From positions 1-35,687 of the IMG/VR virus record IMGVR_UViG_3300021963_000361: a stretch of 35,687 nt of DNA. One strand, written 5' to 3'. The notes below the pieces were generated by a model. That model had not been told where the DNA came from. It was given only the letters and a program-made list of their open reading frames with translations, and did not search any database. Made by a program: the position numbers and the translations under genes. This DNA is from a virus. Within the stretch, counting starts at the first letter, position 1. Every line of letters begins with the position of its first letter. Positions 7,937 through 19,273 of this stretch are shown here, in pieces.

Positions 7937-10900
7937 TGGCAACTCCTATCTCTCCAACTCCTATGCTTCCGAAATGGAACTATGGAACTGCTGACGCTCC
8001 AGTCACAGTACAACAGCCAAGTAACGATCCAATGCTGACAAAGCACGTAATTAACCAAGTGAACAACTTGGGATTTAATGGTTCACAGACTGCAGCAATA
8101 GCATCGAATGCACGTCAAACTGGTGTAGCTCCTACAACGTATAACGCTCAAACAGGTACAGTCATTGCTCCACAAGCAAATAGTGCTTCACAAGCTATAG
8201 CAAGTGGTATTAAACAGACTCCTCTACCTAGTGTTACTCCTATTTCTCCTAGCACTACGAGTGTAAATCCAGTCACTCCTACTGTAACGCCTATAACTCC
8301 TACCGCTGGAACAGGTTTAACAAGTGGAAAAACAGCCATTTCTCCGCTTTGAACTACGCCAAACACACAAACAGGCGTATCCACTACTCCAAACACTACT
8401 ACGGGTCAATGAATGGGTATTAGTGACAGTGATTTCAACACTATCCTCAATTCTATTGATCCAAATAGACTCTATACAAACGAACAGAAGAAAAGTCTTC
8501 GTGATACTCTGAGTAAAAGTACAGCTAACACAGCAAAATCACTCGATCTTCAAACAACTGGTGCAAAGACAGCAATGGATGAGTACAAAGGTATTGCAGA
8601 TGCTTGGAGAATGCAAAGAGATATTGTCGATCAAATGGATACGAACAACATAATGAACCAAAGACAGGTTCAAGACTTGACTCGTCAATATACACAAGCT
8701 ATCGATACACAAAAGCAACGTATGGAAGCGGATGCAAACAATATGAGTGTTATGCAAGGCTCTACTGGTCGTCTTTCGTCACGAAATATGATCAATGCTA
8801 TCCACCAAACACTTGATAACAATACGAAAGTCTACAATGACCTCATAAGTCAACAAGATGTCATGACAAAGCGTCTTGCACAAGACTTAGATATGGCTAC
8901 AAAGACACTCTCGAAAGCTTATAATAATGCAGTTAGTGACGATATGCAACAAGCACTCAAGGGAATCAATGCTCTTGATGCTACTGGTGCTATGAATACA
9001 AAGGCTGGTCTTATACAAGCTCGCTCTGTTATTGATAGCCTCATGCAAAGCAAGGTAACAAATCTCAACTCTTACTATCAAGGTCTGAATGTTCTCAATG
9101 AGAAGTATAAAGCGTATAGTGCAGAGGCAACAGCACAAAAGAAAGTGGATCAAGACCTCACAAAGACAATGAATGATGGCTATCTCTATAATGCAAATGG
9201 TACAAAGATAGTCAATGACTCTGGTGTTCCTCTTACTTACAATCCACAGAAACAAATCGAAGGTACTGTTAAGAATGACGATGGCTCTACTACTATCCTC
9301 TATAAAGATGGTACTTTTGACACAAAACAATTCGGTGGTACTATTGGTACAGAGGCAGTTGCCGGATATGCCCAGCTCGTATCACAAGGTCGACTTTCTC
9401 TCAATGATGTTCCTGCATCTATACGTTCAAACGTAGCAATGCAAACAAGCCAGATGCCACAAGCTGGACAATGGGAGTTCCAGAATATTACCGATGCTGA
9501 TGGAAATACTCGTACTGTTCAATACAACAAGACGACAAATGAAATACGTGATCCTACTACTGGGCAAACAATTCCAATGTGAGCAGGTTGATTAACTGGT
9601 GCTTCTGGACAATCAGGTGGATTTGGAAACATAGCAAAGATGACAGCAATGAGTGAAAGCGGTGCCGACTATGGTCGTGTAAGCTCTGGAAAGTGAGATG
9701 CTGGTGGTGTAAGCTATGGAGCATACCAATTATCAAGTACACGATGATCTGCACAAGCGTTTATCGATACTATGGGATATAGTAATGTATTCTCTGGTAT
9801 GAAGCCGGGTACTCCTGCATTCTCTGCTAAATGGAAACAAATGGCACAGGATAAGAACTTCCAAGATGCACAAGATCAATACGCACAGCAAACATACTAC
9901 GAGCCATTCAAAGAGAAACTTGAAAACAATGGTATATCTGTATGAAATCGCTCAGACGGTGTACAAGCTCTTCTCTTCTCTACGTCTAATCAATACGGAA
10001 AGAATACAAACGTAGTAAATGACTTTGTAAAATCTGTATGAGGTAAGGATGTAGTAAATAATATGAGTGATCAGGAGTTCATTAAGAAATTCAGTCAATA
10101 TAAGATTGATACAGTCAATTCATACTTCAAAAGCTCTTCACAGGATGTTAGAAATGGTGTAGTGAATAGATTCAGACGAGAGCAAAATCAAGCTATCGAA
10201 CAATCGAATCAACCAACAGGACAATACAGTCCAGAAACAGATAAGAATCTGGAAGCAGTATCACAAAATGCAAATGGTGTAAATTATCTAGACAAGACAA
10301 CGAATCAGGTCATTACAGCACAGCAAGCAATGGATAAGTATGGAAAGGTTGCTAGTGAGCTAACTACTGGTGCTAATGGAAGTAACTACAACGATCAACA
10401 AAGGAATTTGATGCAAGCAATGAAAGACCAAAAGATCACGATGAGTAACATGGATGACAAATGAGTAAAAGCAGCAATGAAAGCTGCTAATGTTGGTATA
10501 AATGATTACAGTGCATTCTTGAATACAAAAGAGCTTACAAAAGTACAATGAGCAAAGGAATATACTGATAACGATGTAAGCGTACTCTCTGCGATAGCTG
10601 ATATGACAAATGTAGCAGAACAGAAGAAGTCATTACAAGATAGCGGTCTTGACCTACTGGACTTGGCTAAATTTAAGCAATGAGAGCTACCTGCAACATT
10701 TACACAGAAAAAGAATGCGTCAGGTATTATGAAAGATATACAAGACCTTGCAAAAATGGACTGGAACGATGCTACTGGTATTGGTCTTTGATTTACTACG
10801 CCTGGTACGGATAAGGCTAATGCAATTGCAGCAATAGATTCACTTAAATCTAAACTTACTCTTCCTAATCTTGGTCTTCTAAAGGGTGCTATGTCGGATA

Positions 10901-11202
10901 ATGATATGAAGTTCATTACTTCCGCATCTACTACACTCTCGACTGATCAATCAGATGCACAATTCGAAAAGAATATGGTGAAGTATTACAACATATATGC
11001 AAAAGCATTGTGACAACCAGAGGTAAAGAGTATGTCTGATATACAAAAAGCAAATATCACAGCACCACAACAAATGCAACCAAATCAGCCATCATCTCCT
11101 ATTACTACCTCGTCAGGTTTCAAGTTTAATCCTGGTGCTACTACTCCAAGTAGTTCAATTCTTCATCCAGAGGAAGCTTCTCAATTAGATTCTATATTCT
11201 AA
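7936..11202 (+). CDS. Large internal virion protein with putative murein hydrolase domain
   Basis: ATG 7936 to TAA 11200-11202, 1088 aa, about 14 in-frame TGA codons. Residues 95-130 are a Pro/Thr/Ser linker (SVTPISPSTTSVNPVTPT). Residues 160-400 are a long Gln/Asn/Lys-rich helical region. Residues about 565-745 form a domain starting MTAMSESGADYGRVSSGKGD and continuing GGVSYGAYQLSS, the pattern of virion-associated lysozyme/transglycosylase-like domains, with Glu at about residue 575 as candidate catalytic acid. The last 330 residues are again helical. Such proteins are injected with the DNA and open a path through peptidoglycan. It sits next to another ejection-type protein. Confidence 0.65.
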
Positions 11203-11212
11203 ATTACTACCC

Positions 11213-13540
11213 ATGCTAACAAATGAAGAGCTAGACTTGGCAAAACAAGTCAAAGCACAATGAGGTACTAAGGAAGATGCAATGGAAGTAATTGCACACT
11301 ATAGGAGTAAAGCACAAGCACCTGCAACAGCTCCGTCAAAGCCTATATTTCAAGATACTCGCCCAGATGAGGGTATCTTAGAGCAAGGTGCTAAGTCTAT
11401 TGGACGTGGTATAGCTGATACAGCACAATTCGCTCTCTGAGGTGCTGAACAAACTGCTCGATGAATACTCAACGTCGCTGGTCGTCTTGGTAGCACAGCT
11501 GGTAAAGCAGTACGTAGTTGATTAGAGAGTGCTGGAGTGAACGTACCAACCGTACAATGACTCAAACCGTGGGAACCAATGAAAGAAAATGTATTTTCAA
11601 ATACTATTGGTGCTGCTAAAGAAGCTACTCTTTGAGATCAATCATTCTCTGAAGCCTACAAGGAAGCAAACAAAGCTGATGTAGAACGCTATGGTAATCA
11701 ATGAGTTGGTTGAGACTTACTCGATATAGGAACTGGTATACGAAAGGCGTGAGTATCCGTAGCCGCTCCTTACGCGACTGCTGCATTCTCTACTGCTGCC
11801 AATGCTCCTGGTGTGCAATACATACCACAAGGTATCAATGCAGCTCTTATGGCTCCAGTCAACTACGCTGATAAGACTTTTGACCTATGAATGAATGAAT
11901 GAGCAAAAGAAAATGTAGCGTTCAATCTTGGTATGGGTCTCACAAAACCTTTTGCAAAGACTCAGTTATGAAATACTACAGGACTTGCAAAGTATCATGA
12001 AGCAAATGATGCAGTAATGTCTCCTATTGTTAAGCCTGTACAACAAGTTGGTAAGGTAGCATTAGAGAAAGGTGGACAAGTGGTACAGCAAGCAAAACAA
12101 GGCACAAAGAATATGATTGATGAGTCTCTTATAGGGATTGATAAATCAAAGCGTGCTGCGTATGAATCTAATCCATATCTATGATGAGAAAATGGGTATG
12201 TAAAACAACTTACAAAGGAAATGCAAAGTCCTGAATGAATTGCAGATATAAAGGATACTGTAACTAGGCATGTGTCTAACCTTGCTGATGAAGTTGTAAC
12301 AAAAGCAGAACAAGCACGTACAGCACTTACGGAGGATGCTCCTATATATCAAGCTATCAAGAAAATGCCTGTTCAAGTAGAATCGGCTCCTATAGTTTCA
12401 GCATTTGAATCTGCTATTAGACAAAAAGGTCTTGATATTGTTGATTGAAATGTAGTACGTCCAGAATGAAGTGCTGGTGGTAAGATTACAGCAAGCGATA
12501 TATGAAAGATAAACCAAGTATATAGAGATATGCTTGCTGATAGTAAAAAAGGCTATCTTACAGCTGAAGAGATGCTACAATCTCGTAAGAATGCTGACGG
12601 TAAAGTTAATTGGAATGATCCACTCAGTACAGATGGTGCAAACTTGATAAAACAAATGCGTGCTATTATTGATAGTCATGCAAAAGAGAAAATACCTTGA
12701 CTCAGACAAATAGATAAACTCCATGTAGACCAATTAGATAAATTTGATAAAGCAACGGAATGACTCATACAAAAGTGAGGTGCTAATAAGTGAGAGGTAA
12801 GAGACAATATTGTCAACATACTGAAAAATCTTAATAACTCTGCTAAGTCTAAACTCAGTGAAAGACTATCAGAGATAATGCCTGAGCTATCATCAAAAAT
12901 AGAAGCAATCAATATGCTTCCTGAGATATATAAGAATCTTGCAAAGAGCGAGGTGGAATGATGAAGAGCTGGTAATAAAATAGCAGGTGCTACAGTTGGT
13001 TGAACAATTGCCGCTACATTGTGACCTCTTGCTATACCTATTGGTAGTCTTATTTGATTCTTTGCTGGTAACGCTATAGGAAAATCAATAGCAAACGCAA
13101 AGATTAAAAGAATTATTCAAATAGTAGATAGTCTCACTCCAGAACGTCAAAGCGCTCTCAAAGCTATTATTGAAAAGACTCAACAATGAGAAGCACTTAC
13201 AAAAGAACAAGTACGACTCAAAGAAGAAATAATGAGTAAGGTACAAGAGGAAACTGTTCGTGGAAAAGTATTCCCGAAAGAAAAGAATCTTATGCTTCCA
13301 GCTCCGAAAGAATGAAGTCTTCCTACTCCTATAAACGTACAATGAAAGGTTATTCCAAATGAATGATGAAAAATACTTGCCAAACCGTCAGATAAAGAGA
13401 TAATAACTCAGAGCAAGCAAGAACTTAAACAAAATTCAAATGGATATAATGTCGTGAATAATAGCCGCAACAATAACGTGGTGGCTCCTAAGCGTACTAA
13501 GGTAGTACCAAAGAAAACAAAAGTATCTCCTAATAAGTAA
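11213..13540 (+). CDS. Internal virion / DNA ejection protein with hydrophobic segment
   Basis: ATG 11213 to TAA 13538-13540, 775 aa, more than 30 in-frame TGA codons. The N-terminal half is Ala/Gly-rich with alternating helices. The middle is charged and coiled-coil-like (EVRDNIVNILKNLNNSAKSKLSERL). Residues about 591-625 form a glycine-zipper membrane segment (AGATVGGTIAATLGPLAI, then PIGSLIGFFAGNAIG). The C-terminus is basic and Asn/Lys-rich. Size, amphipathic helices, one membrane-inserting stretch and its place before terminase fit an ejection protein that helps carry DNA across the envelope. Named family not recognised. It is the last gene of the first late operon and ends in the arm of a terminator. 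Confidence 0.65.
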
Positions 13541-13552
13541 GGGGATACTTTT
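13519..13552. terminator. Bidirectional rho-independent terminator
   Basis: A 12-bp stem AAAAGTATCTCC (13519-13530) / GGGGATACTTTT (13541-13552) with one G-T pair and a 10-nt loop that contains the stop codon of the ejection-protein gene. It has A-run and T-run flanks on both sides, so it can work in either direction. It separates the structural operon from the packaging operon. Confidence 0.8.
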
Positions 13553-13555
13553 AAA

Positions 13556-13594
13556 TTGTCAAAAACTTGTCAATAACTTGTCAAAAAGTATAAT
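13556..13594 (+). promoter_or_regulatory. Late promoter 2 with phased heptamer operator
   Basis: TTGTCA (13567-13572), 16-bp spacer, TATAAT (13589-13594). Three TTGTCAA heptamers start at 13556, 13567 and 13578, each 11 bp apart. The 18-bp sequence 13556-13573 is the exact reverse complement of the core at 2731 and 17729. It drives the 13619-17714 packaging genes. Confidence 0.8.
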
Positions 13595-13618
13595 GAGTCC
13601 ACACTAACAATAAACACT

Positions 13619-13786
13619 ATGCGAACAAGTAAAATGGCTATGGAAAAGGCTATGGATAAGAAAGAATCAAAGGCTCACGAGAAATCAGAGTCAAAGTCTT
13701 TTGAAAAGAAAGAAATGGCTGGTAAAGCCACGGACAAATACGATAGTGCTTTCAAATCTGCTATGACTAAAGCTCTCAAAAAATAA
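13619..13786 (+). CDS. Small lysine/glutamate-rich protein (55 aa)
   Basis: ATG 13619 to TAA 13784-13786, overlapping the large-terminase start by one base (TAATG). No TGA. Highly charged (MEKAMDKKESKAHEKSESKSFEKKEM), predicted disordered or coiled coil, ending in a helix (FKSAMTKALKK). First gene of the packaging operon. Its place just before large terminase would suit a packaging accessory or DNA-binding role, but this is inference only. Confidence 0.7.
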   Translation: MRTSKMAMEKAMDKKESKAHEKSESKSFEKKEMAGKATDKYDSAFKSAMTKALKK

Positions 13787-15444
13787 TGGAAGAAGTCAAA
13801 GGGCAATTCGTTGACCTTGTCTATGAAGCAAAGCTCGTTGATAATCTACGTGAACGAGCAATGCTTCTCTGGCACGCTGACAATGACCCTATACTGCGTG
13901 CTTGTATTATCCGAAAGTGTAAGGAAGATCCGAAATACTTCTTTGACACATTTCTCTATACTGTAAAGAACAGTATCTTTTTTAGTGATTTGATGCCTAC
14001 GAATATACCGTTCAAACTCTTTGACTATCAAGAGGAAATGGTAGATACTCTCTGGTATGCTATCACAAGACAAAGAAACGTATTCATAGAGAAGTCTCGT
14101 CAAATGAGTGTTACGTGGGTCGTTCTTGGACTCTATCTCTACGGATTCCTTTTTCATAATCATCGCTACCTTATAATCTCTCGTACTGCAAATGAAGTAG
14201 ACCATAGAGGCGATATGAAGAGTTGTTTTGAGCGTCTCCGCTATATGATAAGCCTCTTGCCAAACTGGATACTCCCAGAATGATTTGATAGAAAGAGTGG
14301 TGGAGAGAACAATAAGTATATGTCTATCAATCGTCCTGATTGAGTCGGCTCTATATCTGGTGAGACTGCCAACAGTGATGCTGGTCGTGGTGGAACGTAT
14401 ACAAGCGTGTTTATGGATGAAATGGCTTTTATGAAAGATGCCAAGACTATCAATAATGCGGTATCTTCTGCTACTCCTTGTAGAATAATGAACTCAACAC
14501 CAAACGGTGAAAAGAATGAGTATTTTGAAATGAGAAAGATGGCGCGTACTTTTGCTAATCTCCCTTTCGACCAACGACCTATCGTATGAGTCAAGCTCTT
14601 ATGGGATTTGCACCCATACTACACAGAAGAATGGTACAAGTGGTACACAGCCAGTAAAACAGACGAACAAATACAACAAGAGCTACTCATAAACTACAAC
14701 GTGTCTCTGGAAGGTCGTGTATATAAAGAGTTCGACCAAGCTCCTATCGGTCGTGTAGATTTCTGAGACTATGACTATGATTACTCTCTACCTTTCTATG
14801 TATCTATAGATAATAGTCACGGTGGTGCTGACCCGCACGCTCTGATATGTGCGCAAACAGATAAATACGGAAAGATACGAATCGTGGATTGTCTCCAGTC
14901 AAACCTGACACCAAGTGATTTCGCTAACTTCCTCGCTGGAAAGCCTACAGTACGACTCAATCAAAACGAATTAGAGTTCATGGAGCGCTTCTCACAGTAT
15001 AAAACTCCTGTATTCATAGCGGACCCGAATGATACTGACGCAAGTATGGACAAAACGTCTATCAGAAAGATATACAAGTGAGTCGGTATACACATAGTCA
15101 CTCCGAAACTTATACAAGCCAAAGGGAAAGGAAGAGTTGAAACACAAGTACAACTCGTGAAGCAGAATATGGATAGATACCAAGTCAATATTCCTCAATG
15201 TGATGAGTTTATCTCTGCTATTCAGAATGCTACCTATCCCAAACGTACTGATGATAGCCAAGCAACCACTGCTAACACTGTACCAGTGCATAACTGGACC
15301 TCTCACTACCGTACAGCTCTCGAATATCTCACTATGTACATAGTAGAAAACGAGTGAAAGATATGAAAGAGAGAAATGGTAGTGGATATAGCAGACCCAG
15401 TTACGTGAGAGCTACGAAAGAAACTTCTACAACTAAGTTCATAA
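13786..15444 (+). CDS. Terminase large subunit
   Basis: ATG 13786 to TAA 15442-15444, 552 aa, about eight in-frame TGA codons. The ATPase domain has the terminase Walker A-like motif KSRQMSVTW (residues 103-111), preceded by the FDYQEEMVDTL adenine-side motif, and Walker B VFMDEMAFM (208-216) with catalytic Glu212. A coupling motif NSTPNGEKNEY follows. The RNase H-like nuclease domain has Asp342 in VSIDNSHGGADPHAL, Asp413 in VFIADPND, and a third acidic cluster near residue 490 (TDDSQ). The enzyme cuts concatemeric DNA and pumps it into the prohead through the portal encoded next. Length fits the family. The Walker A position usually held by Gly before the Val/hydrophobic residue is Ser108. 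Confidence 0.92.
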
Positions 15445-15445
15445 T

Positions 15446-17416
15446 ATGAAAGCACTTGTTCAAACAGACTCTCCATCAACAAAAGAGAAGCTGACACCTA
15501 TCGACCTCAGACTCAACCCAACTGAGAACGGTCAAACAGAAGAGGAACGAAAACTCCTCACTGTTATTATCCAACGCTACGATAGAATGCGGTCCGCTCG
15601 TACTATTATCGATAGATGGTGGTATATGGCACAGCTTCAATTCGAGGCACAGTTCATACCATATGCTGACGGTCGTGCAAGGTCTAATGTACCTCTCGAA
15701 TGGGCTATCACTGAACTCTTCGTAGCCGAGGCAGTCAATCGTGAGAGTAAGCCTATTATCCAAGCTATTGGGGAGGCTGATATTACAAAGGCGGAAGTAA
15801 TGAAACGTGTACTTGATTTCATCGATACACAGAGTGGAATCAAAGAGCAAACCTATAAGAACGAATATATCACTGCTCTCTTCGGTACTGGCTTCTACCT
15901 TACAGCTTTTACAAAGAATGCTCGTGTTATTAACGACATAGACTTTGATGATAATGGTGACGAGGTATACAAGAAGAAGCTTCTTGAAAAGAATCGTGTC
16001 ATTATCAAAGCTCTTGATCCTCGTAATGTCTATCTCGATGATAGAACGACAGATTTCAACGATGATAACGATCAAATCCTTATTGACTACATTACCCCTG
16101 AACAGCTTCAATCGTATAAGTACGATAAGAACTACAAGAACATAGAAAAGGTGTGACTTGGAGGTGGAAAGAACGACCTTGTATTCTTCACGAATGAGGA
16201 GCTCGGAAAGATGAACGACCAAGTAGTCGAAGTAATGCACTACTGGAACAAGCAAGCCGACAAATACGTAGTGATTGCTAATCGTAACACTATTATCCGT
16301 GATACTCCACTTCCTTACTCACATAAGGAACTCCCTATTGTACCAAGACAGTATGGATATAATCCTCTCCAGAAGTATGGACGCTGACTCTGTGAAGCTC
16401 TCGTAAACTTCAAGAGCAATATCAACATACTCAACGAGATGATTATGGACGGCATTAGACGTTCAAACAATTCTATGTTTGTAGTCTCTAATGGTCTCAC
16501 GTTCGATGGTGACAGCTTCTGATTTAACAACACAATTGTAAAGAGTGAAGGTCCAGTCGATGACAGCTCATTTCGAGAGATACGTGGACAACAGCCAAAC
16601 AATGCAATATTCCAATACTCAAACGATATACTTAAGCAAGTTGCTATATATGTTGGTATTGACCCCGCTGCAATCATAGGCTCTGCAAGCTCTACAGCAT
16701 TCGAGACAGCGGTAAAACAAGAGACAGGACTCAAGAGAGTGAATATGGCTCTCATGAATAGAGATATGGCTCTCTCTAAGGTATACAATCGCCATGTATC
16801 AAACGTAATGCAATTCTTTCCTATCAAGACAGCCAAAGGAATGCTCGAAGTAACTGAGACAGGCGTAACAGGTGACAAAGAGTATCCAACTCTGATGCTC
16901 AAGAACGAAAACATTGTGAATGGTGAGTTCGTAGAAATACAAGGTAACTTTCCTTTTGAAGTATCGCCTGAGACAATACGTGGACAGTTCGATATACGTG
17001 TAGAGACAAACTTCACAGCTCCTACCCTCAAGCAACTCAAGATTGCACGCTATGGTGAATTTGCTGATACTATTATGAAACTCGCTCAAATAGAAATGAT
17101 CCCAGAGTTCAAAGAAAAGATTCCTATGGACCAACTCATAGACGAGATTGCCTTTGACTTTGATATAGACGTGAAAGCAATCGGTGGTCTTGAATGAAGT
17201 ATTGCGAGAGAAAAGAAAGACCTTATGGAAAAGATACAGCAAATGGCTGGTGCGACACAACAGCCAGAGCCTGGACAAATGCAATGACAGCCACAGCTTC
17301 CTGCTCCTGGTGGGCAACCTCCTGAAGAGGGCGTGAGAAAGTCTATAGGCGGAATAATGACTCCTGCTACTCCTGATATTGCTGGTACAGCTCCACAACT
17401 TAAACCTATGATGTAG
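15446..17416 (+). CDS. Portal protein
   Basis: ATG 15446, one base after the terminase stop, to TAG 17414-17416, 656 aa, about seven in-frame TGA codons. The sequence runs from a helical N-terminus with IIDRWWYMAQLQFEAQ through the clip/stem-like region FGTGFYLTAFTKNARV, ALDPRNVYLDDRTTDF and EVMHYWNK, to FREIRGQQPNN and GIDPAAIIGSASSTAFETAV, which is the typical portal order. A Pro/Gln/Gly-rich tail follows (PQLPAPGGQPPEEG). Twelve copies form the ring through which DNA passes; terminase docks on it. Position directly after large terminase supports the call. A reverse-strand frame over 15476-16255 is a shadow of this gene. Confidence 0.88.
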
Positions 17417-17417
17417 T

Positions 17418-17714
17418 ATGAATATCGACAAGAAAACATTCGAGAATCTCAAAGAGATATTCGATGCTCATAACGAGCTAACTATCCAAGATATAGAAGC
17501 TATTGATATAGCTCGTGATTCTCTTGTGAAATACTTCAGTGCTTACCGTCTTGCTCTTGTTGTAGAAAAGATACACGATGTGTGAAACGATAGGGAGCTA
17601 TCCGCTCAAATCAATCTCATGTCTTCACTTATTGACGAGACAAAGAGCGGTATTGATAAACTCAGACTCTCCTATCTGAAAAAGAAAGCCGAAGAGGAAG
17701 AGAAGAGTGAGTAG
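17418..17714 (+). CDS. Hypothetical protein following portal (98 aa)
   Basis: ATG 17418, one base after the portal stop, to TAG 17712-17714, one in-frame TGA. All-helical, with a Glu/Lys-rich C-terminus (LRLSYLKKKAEEEEKSE), suggesting an oligomeric or disordered tail. It is the last gene of the packaging operon, just before the terminator and late promoter 3. No family recognised. Confidence 0.75.
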
Positions 17715-17717
17715 TTA

Positions 17718-17767
17718 TTAACAAGTTTTTGACAAGTTTTTGACAATGAAATTGTACGGTGTATTAT
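17718..17767 (+). promoter_or_regulatory. Late promoter 3 with phased heptamer operator
   Basis: TTGACA (17740-17745), 16-bp spacer, TATTAT (17762-17767). TTGACAA heptamers at 17729 and 17740 and a variant TTAACAA at 17718 are all spaced 11 bp. The 18-bp core is identical to that at 2731. It drives the scaffold and capsid genes. The -10 box lies inside the hairpin of the terminator that ends the preceding operon. Confidence 0.78.
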
Positions 17768-17803
17768 AGCTATCGGCTATAGCTAAGCCGTACATATTTT
17801 TTT
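17754..17803 (+). terminator. Rho-independent terminator overlapping late promoter 3
   Basis: Outer stem GTACGG (17754-17759) / CCGTAC (17788-17793) encloses an inner stem TATAGC (17765-17770) / GCTATA (17776-17781), followed by a T-run (17797-17803). A transcript reading through from the portal operon would fold the whole hairpin and stop. One starting at the embedded promoter (near 17774) would lack the 5' arm and so escape. Confidence 0.7.
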
Positions 17804-17818
17804 ACCAAAGACCCCACT

Positions 17819-18604
17819 ATGTTGGACCACTCTGAGGCAACAAACGAGGCTACCGTAGCGGTAAACCCTCAAACTGATTCATCACAGAATGATGAAGCGA
17901 AAGTTGAACGCTATAAACAACAAATGAAAGGAAGAGAGGAAGAAGCCCGACTTGCTAAAGAAGCACAGAAAAATGCTGAAGAGCGAGCCGCACGCCTCAA
18001 ACAATCTCTCCTAAGTCGGGAATACAATCGAGTCTACAATGGCGGTCAGATTGATGTGAATGCACTCAAATCTCTCCAGAAAGAAGACCCTGAACTCGCT
18101 GATGAATTGGCACAACAATTCACACGACAAAGCGGTGATGCTATTAGTGATGCAAATGATTTGCTCAACTATGTATCTGGAAGTATTAGCACAGGAAGCC
18201 TCGACAAGCAATCTCTTATAGAAGAAGCTAAAAAGCAAATCATGGATGAGATTGAACAAAGAGCTACTACTGCAAAAGTAACTTCACGATTCTGAAACCT
18301 ACCCGTTGACAAACGGCAAGAGGCAGAGGCTTATTACAAGAAAATCGCAGGTGGACGTAAACTATCCGCTGAAGAGGCTCAAGAATTTGCTGATATGGCT
18401 TCTATGTACGTTATGAAGTGACAGATTGTTTCTCAAAAACGTGACGATAATCTAGCCTCTATGGCAAGTATGGATTTTTGAGGAATAAGCACAAACGCTG
18501 TGTGAAACAGTGGAATCTCTGATGCTGATATTGCTGAGTATCTTGGCAACTTCGGTATGAATAGAGTCTCATCTGTACACGGTCGAAGTAATAAATTATT
18601 CTAA
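17819..18604 (+). CDS. Putative scaffolding protein
   Basis: ATG 17819 to TAA 18602-18604, 261 aa, four in-frame TGA codons, all in the C-terminal 40%. Residues about 25-70 form a strong Glu/Lys/Arg/Ala coiled coil (KGREEEARLAKEAQKNAEER). The middle is helical and acidic. The C-terminus is Gly/Ser/Asn-rich with a basic end (RVSSVHGRSNKLF). An acidic coiled-coil protein encoded just upstream of decoration and major capsid genes is the classic place and shape of a scaffold, which organises prohead assembly through a basic C-terminal hook. Inferred; no family signature seen. Confidence 0.6.
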
Positions 18605-18615
18605 TCTAATATCAT

Positions 18616-19266
18616 ATGCCAAGAGCTAAAAGTATCGTCATGGACGAAACAAAAGAAACAAACGAGGCAACTACCTCAACTGTTACTATCGAAAAGAGCG
18701 AACTCAATGCAATCTTAAAACGCATCGAAGGTCTCGAAAAGAAGCGAAATGCACCAAGTGTTACAACAGAAAAGAAACTCTATACAGGACCAAGAAACTA
18801 TCACGTTCGTACTATTGATGGAAAAGTCATTACAAAGTTTGAAATGATTAAAAACTCAGTAAGAAAGAACGCTATGGGTGGATGGGATGAGGACCAAAGA
18901 TGTCGACTCACCTACGCTGATGGTACAACAGAAGATATGCTTTTCTTTGATTATACTCAAGAGTACAATCTCGAAGACGCTATTACTCCTCTTGATATTG
19001 TCACAGAAGTGAAAGTCACATTCGTTGACCCTGATACAGTAAGCGACCCACAAAATCGCAAAGCTGACCCATATAGAGAGCCAGAAATGATGAGTGAAGC
19101 TGAATTTAATAAGAAATATAAGAATGCGAAAGTAGAAGGTGTACACGACTACGTAATAAACCACGATGTTGTTCTCAAAGCTGACTACTTTACAAGCTAT
19201 TATTTCCAAGAAGCTAAACTCAACAATGGCGAACAATTTATTGTTGAACAAAGTGCAATTAACTAA
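18616..19266 (+). CDS. Hypothetical virion-region protein (216 aa)
   Basis: ATG 18616 (the ATG at 18640 is an alternative) to TAA 19264-19266. There is no in-frame TGA although the surrounding genes use it. A short acidic N-terminus and a coiled-coil segment (KSELNAILKRIEGLEKKRN, residues 26-44) precede a mixed alpha/beta domain rich in charged and aromatic residues (CRLTYADGTTEDMLFFDYTQEY). It lies in the capsid operon between scaffold and decoration genes, so a head-related role is likely. No family recognised. Confidence 0.75.
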   Translation: MPRAKSIVMDETKETNEATTSTVTIEKSELNAILKRIEGLEKKRNAPSVTTEKKLYTGPRNYHVRTIDGKVITKFEMIKNSVRKNAMGGWDEDQRCRLTYADGTTEDMLFFDYTQEYNLEDAITPLDIVTEVKVTFVDPDTVSDPQNRKADPYREPEMMSEAEFNKKYKNAKVEGVHDYVINHDVVLKADYFTSYYFQEAKLNNGEQFIVEQSAIN

Positions 19267-19273
19267 TTTTCAT

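Noticed and set aside
15476-16255. Leftward ORF of 259 codons
   Set aside because: Exact shadow of the portal gene on the opposite strand; the codon pattern and motifs belong to the portal frame.
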